Notes: a model not told the origin generated them from the letters alone. A stretch of 64,000 nt of DNA from Corynebacterium sp. 21KM1197 (GCF_033783015.1 NZ_CP123907.1:1612001-1676000); one strand, 5' to 3'. Positions 1 to 11,115 are shown, counted from the stretch's first letter. Numbers and translations are program-made.

Positions 1-2714
1 TGATTCGCCGCGGAGTGCTGGAAGATCCGGGCTGGTACACGGCCTATACCCCCTACCAGCCGGAGATCTCGCAGGGTCGTCTGGAGGCCCTGCTGAACTT
101 CCAGACCCTCATCTCCGAGCTCACCGGCCTGCCCATCGCCGGGGCCTCCCTGCTCGACGAGGCCAGCGCCGTGGCGGAGGCCGTGGGGCTCATGTCCCGC
201 GCCAAGAAGAAGGGCCGCCGCGTGCTCCTCGACTCCCGCCTGCACCCCCAGGTGCTGGCCGTGGCCGCCGAGCGCGCCCGCGCAATCGAACTTGAGGTGG
301 AGGTGGAAAATCTCAGCGGGCCCATCGTGGGCGAGGACTACGTGGGCGTGGTCATCGCCTACCCCGGCACCGAGGGTGACATCGTCGATCCCCGTCCCAT
401 CATCGAGGACATGCACACCCGTGGTGGCCTGGCCGCCGTGGCCTGTGACCTCATGGCTTTGCAGGTTCTGGAGTCCCCCGGCGCGCTCGGCGCGGACATC
501 GCCGTGGGTTCCTCTCAGCGCTTTGGCGTTCCGCTCTTCTTCGGTGGCCCCCACGCCGCCTTCATCTCGGTGACGGACAAGCTCAAGCGCCAGCTTCCCG
601 GCCGCGTGGTGGGTGTGTCCAAGGACGCCGCCGGAGCGCCCGCCTACCGCCTGGCCTTGCAGACCCGCGAGCAGCACATTCGACGGGAAAAGGCTACCTC
701 GAATATCTGCACTGCACAGGCGCTGCTGGCGGTCACCGCCTCCATGTACGCGGTGTATCACGGCCCCGAGGGCCTCAAGCGCATCGCTCGCGCTATCCAT
801 CGCAAGGCCGCTCTCCTGGCCGAGGCCGTATCCCAGGCTTCCGGCCTCAACCTGGTGCACGATACGTTCTTTGACACCCTGGCGATCCGCACCGCGCAGG
901 CGGCCACAGACATCGCCCGGCACCTGTCCGAGGCCGGGTACCTGGTGCGCGTACTCAATCAGGAAACCGTCTCCATCGCCTTCGGTGAGTCCACCACGGA
1001 GGAGGATGTTCGCGCTATCGCGCAGGCCCTCGGGGCCACCGTTCCCACGGAAGCCACCACCGCCGAGGATTCCACCACCGAGCGCCTGGATCAGCAAGGC
1101 CTGCCCGAGTCCCTGCTGCGCCACACGGAGACCCTCACTCACCCGATCTTCTCCCGCGTGCACTCGGAGACTCACATGCTGCGCTACCTGCGAGAACTTT
1201 CGGATAAGGACCTCGCGCTCGATCGCACCATGATCCCCCTGGGCTCCTGCACCATGAAGCTCAACCCCACCGCGGGCATGGAGCCGATCAGCTGGCCGGA
1301 GTTCGCCAATATTCACCCCTACGCCCCGGAGGAGCACACGCGCGGTTGGCGGGAGTTGATCGAGGAGATTGAGGGCTGGCTCGCCGCGATCACCGGCTAT
1401 GCCAAGGTATCCGTGCAACCCAATGCCGGCTCCCAGGGCGAACTCGCGGGCCTCTTGGCCATCCGCCGCTATCACGTGGCACGCGGGGATCACGCCCGCG
1501 ATATTTGCCTCATTCCGCAGTCCGCTCACGGTACCAACGCGGCCTCGGCCACCCTGGCTCACCTGCGTGTGGTCGTGGTGGCCACCGCCGAGGACGGTTC
1601 CATCGACCTGGCGGACCTGGACGCCAAGCTCGCCCAGCACGCCGATCACGTGGCCGCGATCATGATCACGTACCCCTCCACCCACGGCGTCTTTGAGCCC
1701 CAGGTGCGCGAGGTGTGCGAGAAGGTTCACGCGGTGGGCGGCCAGGTGTACATCGACGGCGCAAACATGAACGCCCTGGCGGGGTTGGCCCAGCCCGGTG
1801 AGTTTGGCGGCGATGTGAGCCACCTGAATCTGCATAAGACCTTCACCATTCCGCATGGCGGCGGTGGCCCCGGCGTCGGCCCGGTGGCGGTGCGCGAGCA
1901 CCTCGTTCCTTTCCTGCCCACCGATCCCAATGCGGCCGATCCCCTCCACCCCGCGCCCGAGGGCAGCGGCGTGCCCATCGCCGCCACGCGCTACGGTTCA
2001 GCGGGCGTGCTGCCGATCTCCTGGTCGTACCTCGCCATGATGGGTGGGGCTGGCTTGCAGCAGGCCACCGCGCACGCCATCTTGGGCGCTAATTATGTTG
2101 CGGCTCGCCTGCGCGAGGATTTCCCCATTCTCTATACCGGCGCGACCGGTTTGGTCGCCCACGAGTGCATTGTGGATCTGCGCGCGCTCACCGATGCCTC
2201 CGGCGTCACCGCCGCGGACGTGTGCAAGCGACTCGTGGATTACGGCTTCCACGCCCCCACCCTGGCCTTCCCCGTGGCGGGAACCCTCATGGTGGAGCCC
2301 ACGGAGTCCGAGAGCCAAGAGGAGCTGGATCGCTTCATCGCCGCCATGCGGTCGATCCGCCGGGAGATTCAGGCCATCATTGATGGCTCGGTGGCCTACG
2401 AGGACTCCGTGCTCCATCACGCGCCGTTCACCGCGGCCAGCGTGTCCGGCACCCACTGGCCCTATGCGTTTAGCCGGGAGGAGGCCGCCTGGCCGGTGGC
2501 GTCCCTCTACCGGGCCAAGTATTTCCCACCGGTGCGCCGCATTGATGAGGCATACGGGGATCGCAATCTCGTGTGCTCCTGCCCCGCCCCGGAGGCCTTC
2601 GATATTTCCCTCGATGGCGCTCACGCGGCCGCCACGGATACCGCTACCGCCGGTACCGATTCTCCCGCCGATTCCCACACCGATACCCCCCGAAACGGAG
2701 GAACCGATGTCTAA
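1..2714 (+). CDS. gcvP: Glycine dehydrogenase (decarboxylating), P protein, 5'-truncated by window edge
   Basis: This is the PLP-dependent P protein of the glycine cleavage system, which decarboxylates glycine and passes the aminomethyl group to lipoylated GcvH. The frame is open from base 3; the first visible residues align with the [19 protein letters not shown] block that sits about 100 residues into full-length P proteins, so the N-terminus is off the window. About 903 residues are visible and both halves of the long single-chain form are present. The PLP lysine lies in [18 protein letters not shown] (codon at about 1836), followed by the Gly-rich loop. A Ser/Thr/Asp-rich tail ends the protein. 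The stop overlaps the gcvT start by 8 bases, so the two are translationally coupled. Confidence 0.97.
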   Translation, partial: IRRGVLEDPGWYTAYTPYQPEISQGRLEALLNFQTLISELTGLPIAGASLLDEASAVAEAVGLMSRAKKKGRRVLLDSRLHPQVLAVAAERARAIELEVEVENLSGPIVGEDYVGVVIAYPGTEGDIVDPRPIIEDMHTRGGLAAVACDLMALQVLESPGALGADIAVGSSQRFGVPLFFGGPHAAFISVTDKLKRQLPGRVVGVSKDAAGAPAYRLALQTREQHIRREKATSNICTAQALLAVTASMYAVYHGPEGLKRIARAIHRKAALLAEAVSQASGLNLVHDTFFDTLAIRTAQAATDIARHLSEAGYLVRVLNQETVSIAFGESTTEEDVRAIAQALGATVPTEATTAEDSTTERLDQQGLPESLLRHTETLTHPIFSRVHSETHMLRYLRELSDKDLALDRTMIPLGSCTMKLNPTAGMEPISWPEFANIHPYAPEEHTRGWRELIEEIEGWLAAITGYAKVSVQPNAGSQGELAGLLAIRRYHVARGDHARDICLIPQSAHGTNAASATLAHLRVVVVATAEDGSIDLADLDAKLAQHADHVAAIMITYPSTHGVFEPQVREVCEKVHAVGGQVYIDGANMNALAGLAQPGEFGGDVSHLNLHKTFTIPHGGGGPGVGPVAVREHLVPFLPTDPNAADPLHPAPEGSGVPIAATRYGSAGVLPISWSYLAMMGGAGLQQATAHAILGANYVAARLREDFPILYTGATGLVAHECIVDLRALTDASGVTAADVCKRLVDYGFHAPTLAFPVAGTLMVEPTESESQEELDRFIAAMRSIRREIQAIIDGSVAYEDSVLHHAPFTAASVSGTHWPYAFSREEAAWPVASLYRAKYFPPVRRIDEAYGDRNLVCSCPAPEAFDISLDGAHAAATDTATAGTDSPADSHTDTPRNGGTDV

Positions 2715-3828
2715 TTCCGATTCGTTGCGTCACTCCCCGCTGCACGCCGAGCACGAGGCCCTGGGTGCCTCATTCACCTCCTTTGGGGACTGGTCCATGC
2801 CGCTGAAGTACGGCAAGGAACTAGACGAGCACCGCGCGGTGCGCACCAGCGCCGGGCTCTTTGATCTCTCCCACATGGGCGAGGTGCGCGTGACCGGCCC
2901 ACAGGCGGCGGAGTTCCTGGATTACGCGCTGGTATCGCACCTTTCGGCGCTCGCCGTGGGGCGGGCAAAGTATTCCATGATCGTGCGCCCCGATGGCGGA
3001 ATCCTCGATGACCTCATCACCTATCGCCTGCGCGATGATGAGTTCCTGGTGGTGCCCAACGCCTCCAACACCACCACGGTGGTGACCGCGCTGCGCGAGC
3101 GCGCCGAGGGCTTCGACGTCACCCTGGCCGACGAGTCCACGCAAACCGCTCTAATCGCCGTGCAGGGGCCGCGCGCCCAGGAGATCGTCCTGGATCTGCT
3201 CTCACCGGAGGATCATGAGGCGCTGCGCTCCCTGAAGTATTACGCGGCCTTCTCCGCCACGGTGGCGGGGATCCCGGACGTGCTCGTGGCCCGCACTGGC
3301 TACACGGGAGAGGACGGCTTCGAGCTTTTTACTCCCAACGCCACCGCCTCTGCCCTGTGGGAGGCCGCCTTCCGGGCGGGGCAGCCGCATGAGATCCGCC
3401 CCTCTGGCCTGGCCGCCCGCGATTCCCTCCGCCTAGAGGCCGCTATGCCCCTCTACGGCAACGAACTCTCCGTGGACATCACGCCTATCGACGCCGGTCT
3501 GGGCGTCCTGGTGTCGAAGAAAAAGGAGGGAGACTTCGTGGGGCGCGCGGCTCTCAGCGCCGTGGAGCAACCCTCCCGCCTCCTCGTGGGGTTAGTCTCC
3601 GAGGGCAAGCGCGCCGCGCGGGCGGGCGCCCCGGTGCTCTCCCCCGAGGGCACGGAGATCGGCACGGTCACCTCCGGCCAGCCCTCTCCCACCCTCGGAT
3701 ACCCCATCGCCCTAGCCTATGTGGATCGCACTCTGGCTACCCCCGGCACGGAACTCACCGTGGATATTCGCGGTAAGCACTACCCCTTCCGTGTGGTGGA
3801 GACCCCGTTTTACCGGCGCTCCCGATAA
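2707..3828 (+). CDS. gcvT: Aminomethyltransferase, glycine cleavage T protein
   Basis: The T protein releases ammonia from the aminomethyl-lipoyl arm of GcvH and transfers the C1 unit to tetrahydrofolate. It has 373 residues, the usual length. The N-terminal half has [11 protein letters not shown] and [13 protein letters not shown], the folate-binding region has [14 protein letters not shown], and the C-terminal barrel has the VGLVSEG segment. I chose the ATG at 2707, which overlaps the gcvP stop and follows a GGAGG-like site (cggaggaacc). A longer in-frame reading back to 2044 lies inside gcvP and is not the real start. It is the second gene of a gcvP-gcvT-gcvH-lipB-lipA run. Confidence 0.97.
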   Translation: MSNSDSLRHSPLHAEHEALGASFTSFGDWSMPLKYGKELDEHRAVRTSAGLFDLSHMGEVRVTGPQAAEFLDYALVSHLSALAVGRAKYSMIVRPDGGILDDLITYRLRDDEFLVVPNASNTTTVVTALRERAEGFDVTLADESTQTALIAVQGPRAQEIVLDLLSPEDHEALRSLKYYAAFSATVAGIPDVLVARTGYTGEDGFELFTPNATASALWEAAFRAGQPHEIRPSGLAARDSLRLEAAMPLYGNELSVDITPIDAGLGVLVSKKKEGDFVGRAALSAVEQPSRLLVGLVSEGKRAARAGAPVLSPEGTEIGTVTSGQPSPTLGYPIALAYVDRTLATPGTELTVDIRGKHYPFRVVETPFYRRSR

Positions 3829-3867
3829 AATCACTATCCCATCACTCACTGCATGAAAGGAGCCCCC

Positions 3868-4260
3868 ATGGCTACCCTTCCCGATTCTTTCTCCTACTCC
3901 GACGAGCACGAGTGGATCAACGCCGCCGCCGACGAGGCGGTGGGCAAGACCGTGCGCGTGGGCATCACCTCCGTGGCCACGGAGCGCCTCGGCGAGGTCG
4001 TGTTCGCGGAACTGCCCGAGGTAGGCGATACCGTCACCGCCGGTGAGCCCTGCGGCGAGGTGGAGTCCACCAAGTCCGTCTCCGATCTCTACGCTCCCGT
4101 GAGCGGCACCGTCACCGCCATCAACGAGGACATCGAGGATAACTACGAGGTCATCAACGAGGATCCCTTTGGTGCCGGCTGGCTCTACGAGGTGGAGGTC
4201 ACCGAGGTGGGCGAGTTGCTCACCGCGGCGGATTACGCGGCCGCCAACGGCGTGGAATAA
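3868..4260 (+). CDS. gcvH: Glycine cleavage system H protein
   Basis: H protein of 130 residues, the lipoyl carrier that shuttles the aminomethyl group between P, T and L proteins. The lipoylation site is Lys69 in [15 protein letters not shown]. The fold markers DEHEW near the N-terminus and the [13 protein letters not shown] block near the C-terminus are present. The start at 3868 follows AAAGGAG at 3856 with normal spacing; the in-frame ATG at 3853 lies before that site and would add MKGAP. It lies 39 bases after gcvT and 29 before lipB, whose product can modify it. Confidence 0.97.
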   Translation: MATLPDSFSYSDEHEWINAAADEAVGKTVRVGITSVATERLGEVVFAELPEVGDTVTAGEPCGEVESTKSVSDLYAPVSGTVTAINEDIEDNYEVINEDPFGAGWLYEVEVTEVGELLTAADYAAANGVE

Positions 4261-4289
4261 CGCGCCCAGGGGGCTATGATGTAGCCACT

Positions 4290-5045
4290 ATGACTGCACC
4301 CCGAGCCCCCTTTTTCCCCGCACACCGTTCTATTCGCGCCACCGAGGACCCCCTGGATATTCGCCATCTTGGGGTGATGGATTACCAGGAGGCCTGGGAT
4401 CTCCAGGCGGACCTCGCCGCACGGCGCTATCGGGGGGAGGTGGGCGATACCGTCCTGGTACTGGAGCACCCCAACGTGTACACGGCGGGCAAGCGCACGC
4501 AACCGGAGGATCGCCCACAGAACGATCTGCCGGTGATCGACGTGGATCGGGGCGGGCGGATCACCTGGCACGGTCGCGGCCAACTAGTGCTCTACCCCAT
4601 CATTCAGCTCGCCGATCCGGTGGACGTGGTGGATTACGTGCGCCGCCTGGAGGAGGCCATCATTCAGACGGTACAGCAGGCGGGCATTGACGGTGCGGGG
4701 CGTATCGACGGCCGCTCCGGGGTGTGGGTACCCGCCTCCGGGGTGCAACCGGATCGCAAGGTCGCGGCCATTGGCATCCGCATTACCCACGGCGTGACCA
4801 TGCACGGTATCTCGCTGAATTGCTCAAACACCCTGGATTACTACCACCACATCATTCCCTGCGGGATCACCGATGCCGGGGTGACCACCATGTCCAGGGA
4901 GTTGGGCCGCGAGGTGAGCACCAAGGAGATGGCCACGCCACTGCTTAGTGCCCTCGACGCCGCCCTATCCGGCCGCCTCACCGTGGCCGATCATTCCTTT
5001 GGTTCCGCGCCCGATCCCACCAAGGGCCTGCCCCGCCAGCGCTGA
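4290..5045 (+). CDS. lipB: Lipoyl(octanoyl) transferase
   Basis: LipB moves octanoate from acyl carrier protein to the lysine of lipoyl domains, the first step of endogenous lipoylation. It has 251 residues. Family motifs seen are [11 protein letters not shown], the [17 protein letters not shown] block, and a Ser/Asn/Cys segment [14 protein letters not shown] followed by IIPCGI, which holds the expected catalytic Cys. The N-terminus is about 20 residues longer than in short LipB proteins ([20 protein letters not shown]), and a downstream start is possible. It stands between gcvH, a substrate, and lipA, the next enzyme. Confidence 0.95.
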   Translation: MTAPRAPFFPAHRSIRATEDPLDIRHLGVMDYQEAWDLQADLAARRYRGEVGDTVLVLEHPNVYTAGKRTQPEDRPQNDLPVIDVDRGGRITWHGRGQLVLYPIIQLADPVDVVDYVRRLEEAIIQTVQQAGIDGAGRIDGRSGVWVPASGVQPDRKVAAIGIRITHGVTMHGISLNCSNTLDYYHHIIPCGITDAGVTTMSRELGREVSTKEMATPLLSALDAALSGRLTVADHSFGSAPDPTKGLPRQR

Positions 5046-5108
5046 GATTTTATCCCGTTTTTACCGCAGTTTTACCTCCCGGTGGGCAACAACGGTAAGG
5101 TGACGCTT

Positions 5109-6161
5109 GTGACTATCGCACCTGAAGGCCGTAAGTTACTGCGCATTGAAAAGCGCAATGCGCAGACTCCCATCGAGCACAAACCGCGCTGGATCCGGAA
5201 CCAGGTGAAAAATGGCCCGGAATACCAGGACATGAAGAAGCGCGTTTCCGGTGCTTCCCTCCACACCGTGTGTCAGGAGGCCGGTTGCCCCAATATCCAC
5301 GAGTGCTGGGAATCCCGTGAGGCCACCTTCCTCATCGGCGGTGCCAATTGCTCGCGCCGGTGTGACTTCTGTCAGATCAACTCCGCCCGCCCGGAGCCCC
5401 TCGACGTGGACGAGCCGCGCCGCGTGGCGGAGTCCGTGCGCGAGATGGGTCTTAATTACTCCACCATCACCGGCGTGACCCGCGATGACCTCGACGATGA
5501 GGGCGCGTGGCTTTATGCCGAGGTGGTTCGCCAGATTCACCAACTCAACCCGCACACCGGCGTGGAGAACCTGGTGCCGGACTTTTCCGGCAAGGCTGAC
5601 CTGCTCCAGGAAGTCTTTGAATCCCGCCCCGAGGTGTTCGCGCACAACGTGGAGACGGTTCCGCGCATTTTCCGGCGCATCCGCCCGGCATTCCGCTATG
5701 ACCGCTCCCTGGATGTGATTCGCCAGGCCCGCGATTTCGGGCTCATCACCAAGTCCAACCTCATTCTCGGCATGGGCGAGACCCGCGAGGAGGTGCTTGA
5801 GGCCCTGGCCGATCTACACGAGGCTGGCTGTGACATCATCACGATCACCCAGTACCTGCGCCCCGGCCCCATGTACCACCCCATCGACCGCTGGGTGAAG
5901 CCCGAGGAGTTCGTAGAGTACGCCACCGCCGCCGAGGAAATGGGCTTTGGGGCCGTCATGTCCGGTCCCTTGGTGCGCTCCTCCTACCGCGCCGGCCGCC
6001 TTTACGCTCAGGCAATGGAGGCGCGCGGCATGGAGCTGCCGGAGAATCTTGCGCACCTGGCGGAGACCTCCCAGGGTTCTACCGCTCAGGAGGCCTCCAC
6101 GCTGCTGTCCAAGTACGGCCCCTCCAAGGAAACCCCGGTGGTATCGGCGCTGGCCCGATAG
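5109..6161 (+). CDS. lipA: Lipoyl synthase (radical SAM)
   Basis: LipA inserts two sulfurs into protein-bound octanoyl chains. It has 350 residues. The auxiliary cluster ligands are in [14 protein letters not shown] and the radical SAM cluster ligands in CSRRCDFC (CxxxCxxC). The C-terminus carries the RSSYRAG motif with the serine that ligates the auxiliary cluster. I chose the GTG at 5109 because an AAGGTGA site ends five bases before it and the product then begins [12 protein letters not shown], the family start; the in-frame ATG at 5082 would give an extension with no match. It lies 63 bases after lipB. Confidence 0.96.
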   Translation: MTIAPEGRKLLRIEKRNAQTPIEHKPRWIRNQVKNGPEYQDMKKRVSGASLHTVCQEAGCPNIHECWESREATFLIGGANCSRRCDFCQINSARPEPLDVDEPRRVAESVREMGLNYSTITGVTRDDLDDEGAWLYAEVVRQIHQLNPHTGVENLVPDFSGKADLLQEVFESRPEVFAHNVETVPRIFRRIRPAFRYDRSLDVIRQARDFGLITKSNLILGMGETREEVLEALADLHEAGCDIITITQYLRPGPMYHPIDRWVKPEEFVEYATAAEEMGFGAVMSGPLVRSSYRAGRLYAQAMEARGMELPENLAHLAETSQGSTAQEASTLLSKYGPSKETPVVSALAR

Positions 6162-6207
6162 CGCTGCGCTTATCCCTTTGTCCCGGCTATCCCCTATCAT
6201 GAGGGGC

Positions 6208-6993
6208 ATGGCTGATCCGAAGAAGCAGGCCGCGAAGGCGGCCAAGAAGGAAGAACGCGCGGCTAAGCGTGCCAAGCGGAAGCAGAATTACTCGCAGATC
6301 TGGCAGGCCTTTAATCTCCAGCGCAAGCAGGATAAGGCCCTCATTCCGCTCATGCTTGCCGCCGTGCTGGGTATGGCCCTGGCGTTCTTCCTCATCGGCC
6401 TGATCTTTAATGGCCAGTGGTTCATGCTTCCCATTGGTCTCCTGCTGGGCATCGTCCTGGCGATGTGGATTTTCTCCCGCCGCATTGAATCCTCCATGTA
6501 CGAGCGTGCCGGGGATACCCCCGGTGCCGCTGGATGGGCCCTGGAGAACATGCGCAACACGGTGGGTGTCGTGTGGTTTACCAAGACCGCCGTGGGGGCC
6601 ACCACGCAGATGGATGCCGTGCACCGCGTGGTGGGCGTGCCCGGCATCGTGCTGGTGGGCGAGGGTGCCAAGCACCGCGTGCGCCCCATCATGGAGCAGC
6701 AGAAGAAGCGGCTCAATCGCCTGGTGGGCGGGGTGCCGATTTATGAGATCTATGCCGGTGACGGCGAGGGCGAGGTTCCCCTCAAGCGCTTGCAACGCGA
6801 GTTGCTGAAGCTTCCGCGCAACTACAAGAAGAATGACGTCTACCCCATCAACGCCAAGATCGAGGCGATGGATAACACCATGGCTGGCGCCCCGGCGGGT
6901 ATGCCCAAGGGACCGATGCCCAAGGGCGCCAAGGTTTCCGGGCTGAATCGACGCGCCCGCCGCTCCGCCGAGCGATCCAACAAGGGGCAGTAA
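6208..6993 (+). CDS. DUF4191 family membrane protein
   Basis: A 261-residue protein of the actinobacterial DUF4191 family, often found downstream of lipA; its function is unknown. The N-terminus is very basic (Lys/Arg/Ala rich, about 30 residues). Two membrane segments follow at about residues 50-95, then a soluble domain with VGVVWFTKTAVGATTQ and VGVPGIVLVGEG, and a basic Met/Pro/Lys tail with RRARRSAE. The start follows gagggg. Distance and orientation suggest it may be read through from lipA. A role linked to lipoylation is only inferred from position. Confidence 0.85.
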   Translation: MADPKKQAAKAAKKEERAAKRAKRKQNYSQIWQAFNLQRKQDKALIPLMLAAVLGMALAFFLIGLIFNGQWFMLPIGLLLGIVLAMWIFSRRIESSMYERAGDTPGAAGWALENMRNTVGVVWFTKTAVGATTQMDAVHRVVGVPGIVLVGEGAKHRVRPIMEQQKKRLNRLVGGVPIYEIYAGDGEGEVPLKRLQRELLKLPRNYKKNDVYPINAKIEAMDNTMAGAPAGMPKGPMPKGAKVSGLNRRARRSAERSNKGQ

Positions 6994-6999
6994 GAAGAA

Positions 7000-7473
7000 T
7001 TAGCCCCGGATCACGGCGGTGCCGGTGGCGCGGTCGTGCATTCCGCGGCCATCGGAGTCCACGAGGGCCGCGGGGAAAATCAGGCAGGTCAGCAGGGTGC
7101 GCACCACGGCGCGCCACAGGCCAACACGCTCGGGGGCGTCGATACGCGCAATGCCCATGCCCAGCACCGCCTGGCCGGGCGTGCGGGCAAAGAGCCAGCC
7201 GGTGAGGATACCGAGGATCGCGTAGAAAAGGTACGTCATGGTGCTCACCCCGCCGAGGACGTCGGTGAACATGTGGATGAACCCCGCGACGATCCAGGCG
7301 ATCACCCAGTCGATGAGAACCCCGCCCGCGCGCCGCGCCACCGTGGCCAGCGATCCCGGCCCGCTGCGGGGAAGCCCCAGGTTGGCCCCGGGATAGGCGC
7401 CCGGCCCCTCCGGGCCGTCGAACTGCGAGGGAATCTGGGGGCCGTCAAGCCAGCTTCTCTTGGGATTCTCCAT
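7000..7473 (-). CDS. RDD family membrane protein
   Basis: A 157-residue membrane protein. After a Pro/Gly-rich cytoplasmic stretch of about 45 residues comes ARRAGGVLIDWVIAW, the RDD-type Arg/Asp first helix, then two more hydrophobic segments with a TPGQAVLGM motif typical of the family. It is convergent with the DUF4191 gene (six bases apart) and divergent from glnA1. RDD proteins are of uncertain function; some are linked to transport or stress. No specific substrate can be given. Confidence 0.85.
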   Translation of the reverse strand: MENPKRSWLDGPQIPSQFDGPEGPGAYPGANLGLPRSGPGSLATVARRAGGVLIDWVIAWIVAGFIHMFTDVLGGVSTMTYLFYAILGILTGWLFARTPGQAVLGMGIARIDAPERVGLWRAVVRTLLTCLIFPAALVDSDGRGMHDRATGTAVIRG

Positions 7474-7603
7474 ACGCTCAATCTATCGCACGGAACGCGG
7501 TACACTACAAGGTGTTTGGTGGCACGTACTTTTGGTAGCCCTATAGTTATTACGTTACACTTATGTGCCATACCCCTAGCCGCGAGGATTCCAGGAGCAA
7601 ACC

Positions 7604-9040
7604 ATGGCTTTCACCTCTCACGAGGACCTACTCAAGTACATCAAAGATGAGGGGGTGGAGTTCATTGACGTGCGCTTTACCGACGTCCCCGGCACCGAGC
7701 AGCACTTTTCCATTCCCGCCAGCGCGCTGGATGCGGACGCCCTAGAGGAGGGCCTCGCCTTCGACGGTTCCTCCATTCGCGGCTTCACCACCATCGACGA
7801 ATCGGACATGAACCTTTTGCCCGATCTCGCCACCGCCAAGATCGACCCCTTCCGCCGCACCAAGACCCTCAACATGAAGTTCTTTGTGCACGATCCCTTT
7901 ACCCGCGAGCCCTTCTCCCGCGACCCGCGCAACGTGGCCCGCAAGGCGGAAGAATACCTCGCCTCCACCGGCATCGCGGATACCTGTAGCTTTGGCCTGG
8001 AGGCCGAGTTTTATGTGTTTGACTCCGTGCGCTACAGCGCTGAAACCAACCACGCCTTCTACGAGCTGGACTCCAACGAGGGCTGGTGGAACCGGGGCGA
8101 GCTGGAGAACTTCGACGGCTCCCCCAACACCGGCTACAAGAACCGCCTCAAAGGCGGCTACTTCCCCGTGGCCCCCTACGATCAAACCGTGGAACTGCGC
8201 GACCGCATGGTGCACACCCTCGCGGAGTCCGGCTTTGAGATCGAGCGCTTCCACCACGAGGTAGGCACCGGCGGCCAACAGGAGATCAACTACAAGTTCA
8301 ACACGCTGCTTCACGCCGCGGATGATCTTCAGACCTTCAAGTACATCATCAAGAACACCGCCGCCCTGGAGGGCAAAAGCGTGACCTTCATGCCCAAGCC
8401 CCTGGCCGGGGATAATGGTTCCGGCATGCACGCCCACCAGTCCCTGTGGAAGGACGGCAAGCCCCTCTTCCACGACGAGTCCGGCTACGCGGGGCTTTCC
8501 GACGTCGCCCGCTACTACATCGGCGGCATCCTCCACCACGCGGGCGCGGTGCTGGCCTTTACCAACCCCACCCTGAACTCCTACCACCGCCTGGTGCCCG
8601 GCTTTGAGGCCCCGATCAACCTGGTGTACTCCCAGCGCAACCGCTCCGCCGCGGTGCGCATCCCAATCACCGGCTCCAACCCCAAGGCCAAGCGCATCGA
8701 GTTCCGTGCCCCGGATCCCAGCGGCAACCCCTACCTGGGTCTGGCTGCTATGATGCTGGCCGGCCTGGACGGCATCAAGAACCGCATCGAGCCCCACGCT
8801 CCCGTGGACAAGGATCTCTACGAGCTGCCCCCGGAGGAGGCCGCCTCCATTCCGCAGGCCCCCACCTCCCTGGATGCCTCCCTGCGCGCCCTGGAGGCGG
8901 ATAACGAGTTCCTCACCGAGGGCGACGTGTTCACCGAGGATCTCATCGAGACGTACATCCAGTACAAGTACGACAACGAGATCGCTCCCGCCCGCCTGCG
9001 GCCCACGCCGCTGGAGTTCGAGATGTACTATGACTGCTAA
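7604..9040 (+). CDS. glnA: Glutamine synthetase type I (adenylylation-regulated)
   Basis: Ammonia-assimilating glutamine synthetase, 478 residues, forming the dodecameric GSI enzyme. Seen are the DGSSIRGF block near the N-terminus, the catalytic EAEFYVFD and [10 protein letters not shown] motifs, the [20 protein letters not shown] segment, and the adenylylation site with Tyr406 in [10 protein letters not shown]. That site makes it the expected target of the GlnE protein encoded at 20144-23338. It is monocistronic, with its own upstream region of about 130 bases after the divergent RDD gene and a strong terminator at 9053-9080. The actinobacterial major GS is usually under nitrogen control. 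Confidence 0.97.
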   Translation: MAFTSHEDLLKYIKDEGVEFIDVRFTDVPGTEQHFSIPASALDADALEEGLAFDGSSIRGFTTIDESDMNLLPDLATAKIDPFRRTKTLNMKFFVHDPFTREPFSRDPRNVARKAEEYLASTGIADTCSFGLEAEFYVFDSVRYSAETNHAFYELDSNEGWWNRGELENFDGSPNTGYKNRLKGGYFPVAPYDQTVELRDRMVHTLAESGFEIERFHHEVGTGGQQEINYKFNTLLHAADDLQTFKYIIKNTAALEGKSVTFMPKPLAGDNGSGMHAHQSLWKDGKPLFHDESGYAGLSDVARYYIGGILHHAGAVLAFTNPTLNSYHRLVPGFEAPINLVYSQRNRSAAVRIPITGSNPKAKRIEFRAPDPSGNPYLGLAAMMLAGLDGIKNRIEPHAPVDKDLYELPPEEAASIPQAPTSLDASLRALEADNEFLTEGDVFTEDLIETYIQYKYDNEIAPARLRPTPLEFEMYYDC

Positions 9041-9052
9041 TTTCTAGCGCTT

Positions 9053-9080
9053 ACGCCTCACCTGCGGGTGAGGCGTTTTT
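9053..9080 (+). terminator. Rho-independent terminator of glnA
   Basis: The stem ACGCCTCACC / GGGTGAGGCGT closes on a three-base loop and runs into TTTTT, 12 bases after the glnA stop. It is a textbook intrinsic terminator on the plus strand. Confidence 0.9.
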
Positions 9081-9197
9081 GCTGTTCAGAGCGTTATGGT
9101 CCGGTATGGTGGGCATGGCAAAATGAGCGCTGGAGCGGCCCAGGCGGGATTTTTGAGGGATCGTCGCATAGCCCGCGCACAGGTCGCCCCCGTCGCC

Positions 9198-10385
9198 TCA
9201 GCCCCGTACCCCCTGCCCACGCCACGCCCACGTCCCCAGCGCTAGGCCCCACCCCACCACCAGCACCAGCAACACCGCCACCGCGTTCCACCCATGAGCC
9301 AGATACAGGCCCACCGGGGCCACCGCGCCAAGCGCACCACCCAGATAATAACCGGATAGGTACCACCCCACCGCCGTCGAGCGCGCGTGCGGAGCAAGCC
9401 TCCCCGCCATCGCCGTCCCCACCGCCTGCCCGGCAAAAACTCCCACACAGGAAAGCATGAGTCCCACCGTCATCGCGGGCAGCGTGGGAATGAGGCTGAT
9501 CGCCATGCCCGCCGCGCTCACGGTCTGCGAAAGCACGAATACACGTAAGTTTCCCCAGCGCTGCATGAGTCGGCCGCTGAGCGGCGTGCTGATCATGGGC
9601 ACCAGAAAAATAACAAAGATCAGGCCCACCGCACCCGTGGAGAGGGAAAAGGGCGGCTGCGTCAGGGTCAGGGAGGCAAAGGTGAATGAGGCCACCTGCT
9701 GGAAGAGCAGGGTGGCGCCGAGGAGGATCGTCGCTAGCAGGCGCGGATTTCTGTATAAGGCCGTGGTTTCTCCGTCTGCGTCTACTGGCTGCCTCCTATT
9801 TCCCCCAAACCTGCGCTCTTGGGGCAGGAACCCGCGCGCCACCGCCCACGCAACCGCAATGAGCACCGCATTGCCCAGGAAGGAAAGCCGCCACTGCCCC
9901 GTCGCCTCAACGATCACGGCCGCCACCATCCGTCCCAGGAAACCACCCAGGGCGGTCCCTGCCACGTAGAGGGCGTTGAGCCGCGCCGCCACCGGAGCGG
10001 CGTATTCCTCCCCCACGTAGGCCACCACCACGGCGAAGATAAAGGGGCAGCACATGCCCTGCGCCGCGCGCAGCGTCAGGAGCATGGGCAGATTCCACGC
10101 GAGAAGTCCCCCGAGGCTCAATGCAGCCATGCAGAGCAGCGCCGCCAAGATAACCCTGCGGCGTCCCCAACGATCCGAGATCATGCCCGCCCAGGGAGCG
10201 GTGAGCGCCACGCCTATCGTGGTGGCGCTCACCGTCCAGGTGGCTCCGCGTATATCGGTGTCTGCCCACCGGGCCACGTCCTCCAGGATCGGCTGCGTGG
10301 AGTACATGTTGAGCAGCGCGCTCATGCCGAGCAGGACGAGCGCTACCTTCTCCCCCAGCCCCAAGATGTTTCTTGGTTCACTCAT
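9198..10385 (-). CDS. MFS transporter (drug/sugar exporter type)
   Basis: A 395-residue major facilitator with about 12 hydrophobic segments. The MFS signature between helices 2 and 3 is SDRWGRRRVILAA, and the N-terminal block LNMYSTQPILEDVARW is typical of the YnfM/NepI-like exporter branch. I chose the ATG at 10385 because an AGGAGG site ends six bases before it; an in-frame start at 10451 would add 22 residues before this site. It is divergent from the GNAT gene. The substrate is not predictable; efflux is the likely direction. Confidence 0.9.
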   Translation of the reverse strand: MSEPRNILGLGEKVALVLLGMSALLNMYSTQPILEDVARWADTDIRGATWTVSATTIGVALTAPWAGMISDRWGRRRVILAALLCMAALSLGGLLAWNLPMLLTLRAAQGMCCPFIFAVVVAYVGEEYAAPVAARLNALYVAGTALGGFLGRMVAAVIVEATGQWRLSFLGNAVLIAVAWAVARGFLPQERRFGGNRRQPVDADGETTALYRNPRLLATILLGATLLFQQVASFTFASLTLTQPPFSLSTGAVGLIFVIFLVPMISTPLSGRLMQRWGNLRVFVLSQTVSAAGMAISLIPTLPAMTVGLMLSCVGVFAGQAVGTAMAGRLAPHARSTAVGWYLSGYYLGGALGAVAPVGLYLAHGWNAVAVLLVLVVGWGLALGTWAWRGQGVRG

Positions 10386-10493
10386 CTGCCGCCTCCTCAT
10401 GGGAATCCACAATATCCCTAGCACGGGGAGAGAGGGACGGTAGAATGACAAAGGTCACTCTCCCCACGATAAAGCAGGACGGAAAGAATCTTC

Positions 10494-11030
10494 ATGCCCC
10501 ACCTCATTACCCCGGTTACAGATTCTCAAGTAAAAGAACTCCAGGAGATCAGCCGCACCACGTTTTCCGAGACCTTTGATCGCTACAACACCGCAGAAAA
10601 CATGCGCGCTCACCTCGATAGCGCCTATCACCTGGATAAGTTGCGCACGGAGATAAATAATCCCGAATCGCAGTTCTTCTTCATTTACGCCGATGCCGAT
10701 GCTGCCGATGCCGAGCCACCGGCCGGATACCTCAAGCTCAACACCGGCGCCGCGCAATCCGAGCCGATGGGCGACGAGCGCCTGGAGTTAGAACGCATTT
10801 ATATCCGAGCCTCCCACAAGCGTCAGGGCCTAGGCAAGGCCCTCTACGATCTCACCGAGCGCTGCGCGCGGGAAAAGAACAAGCGCTACATCTGGCTGGG
10901 GGTGTGGGAGCACAATACGCCCGCCAAGAACTTCTATTCCTCCCTGGGGTTCCGGGAGATAGGCGATCATATCTTCCCCGTGGGGGACGATCCGCAGCGG
11001 GATATTTTGATGGAAAAGGATACGCGATAG
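10494..11030 (+). CDS. GNAT family N-acetyltransferase, PaiA-like
   Basis: A 178-residue GNAT acetyltransferase. The acetyl-CoA pocket is LERIYIRASHKRQGLGKAL (R/Q-x-x-G-x-G/A), followed by WLGVWEHNTPAKNFYSSLGF, typical of motif B. The N-terminal ISRTTFSETFDRYNT block is like spermidine/polyamine acetyltransferases of the PaiA type, so a polyamine substrate is a fair inference but not shown. It is divergent from the MFS exporter and convergent with the protease gene. Confidence 0.88.
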   Translation: MPHLITPVTDSQVKELQEISRTTFSETFDRYNTAENMRAHLDSAYHLDKLRTEINNPESQFFFIYADADAADAEPPAGYLKLNTGAAQSEPMGDERLELERIYIRASHKRQGLGKALYDLTERCAREKNKRYIWLGVWEHNTPAKNFYSSLGFREIGDHIFPVGDDPQRDILMEKDTR

Positions 11031-11066
11031 CCGTTACCCGGACACTCCATCTGGATACCCCGAGAT

Positions 11067-11105
11067 ACAAAAATCCCGACACCGGAAAATACCGGGCCGG
11101 GATCA
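11067..11105 (-). terminator. Terminator of the secreted protease gene
   Basis: The complementary arms ATCCCG(A)CACCGG and CCGGGCCGGGAT flank an AT-rich loop. On the minus strand the stem is followed by TTTTTG, so it terminates the protease gene; it also lies 40 bases after the convergent acetyltransferase gene. Confidence 0.75.
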
Positions 11106-11115
11106 TCAAGATACC

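Noticed and set aside
7525..7560. An AmtR-like CTATAG element upstream of glnA
   Set aside because: CTATAG at 7541 followed by TTAT matches half of the known AmtR site but the second half is absent, so I do not call it.
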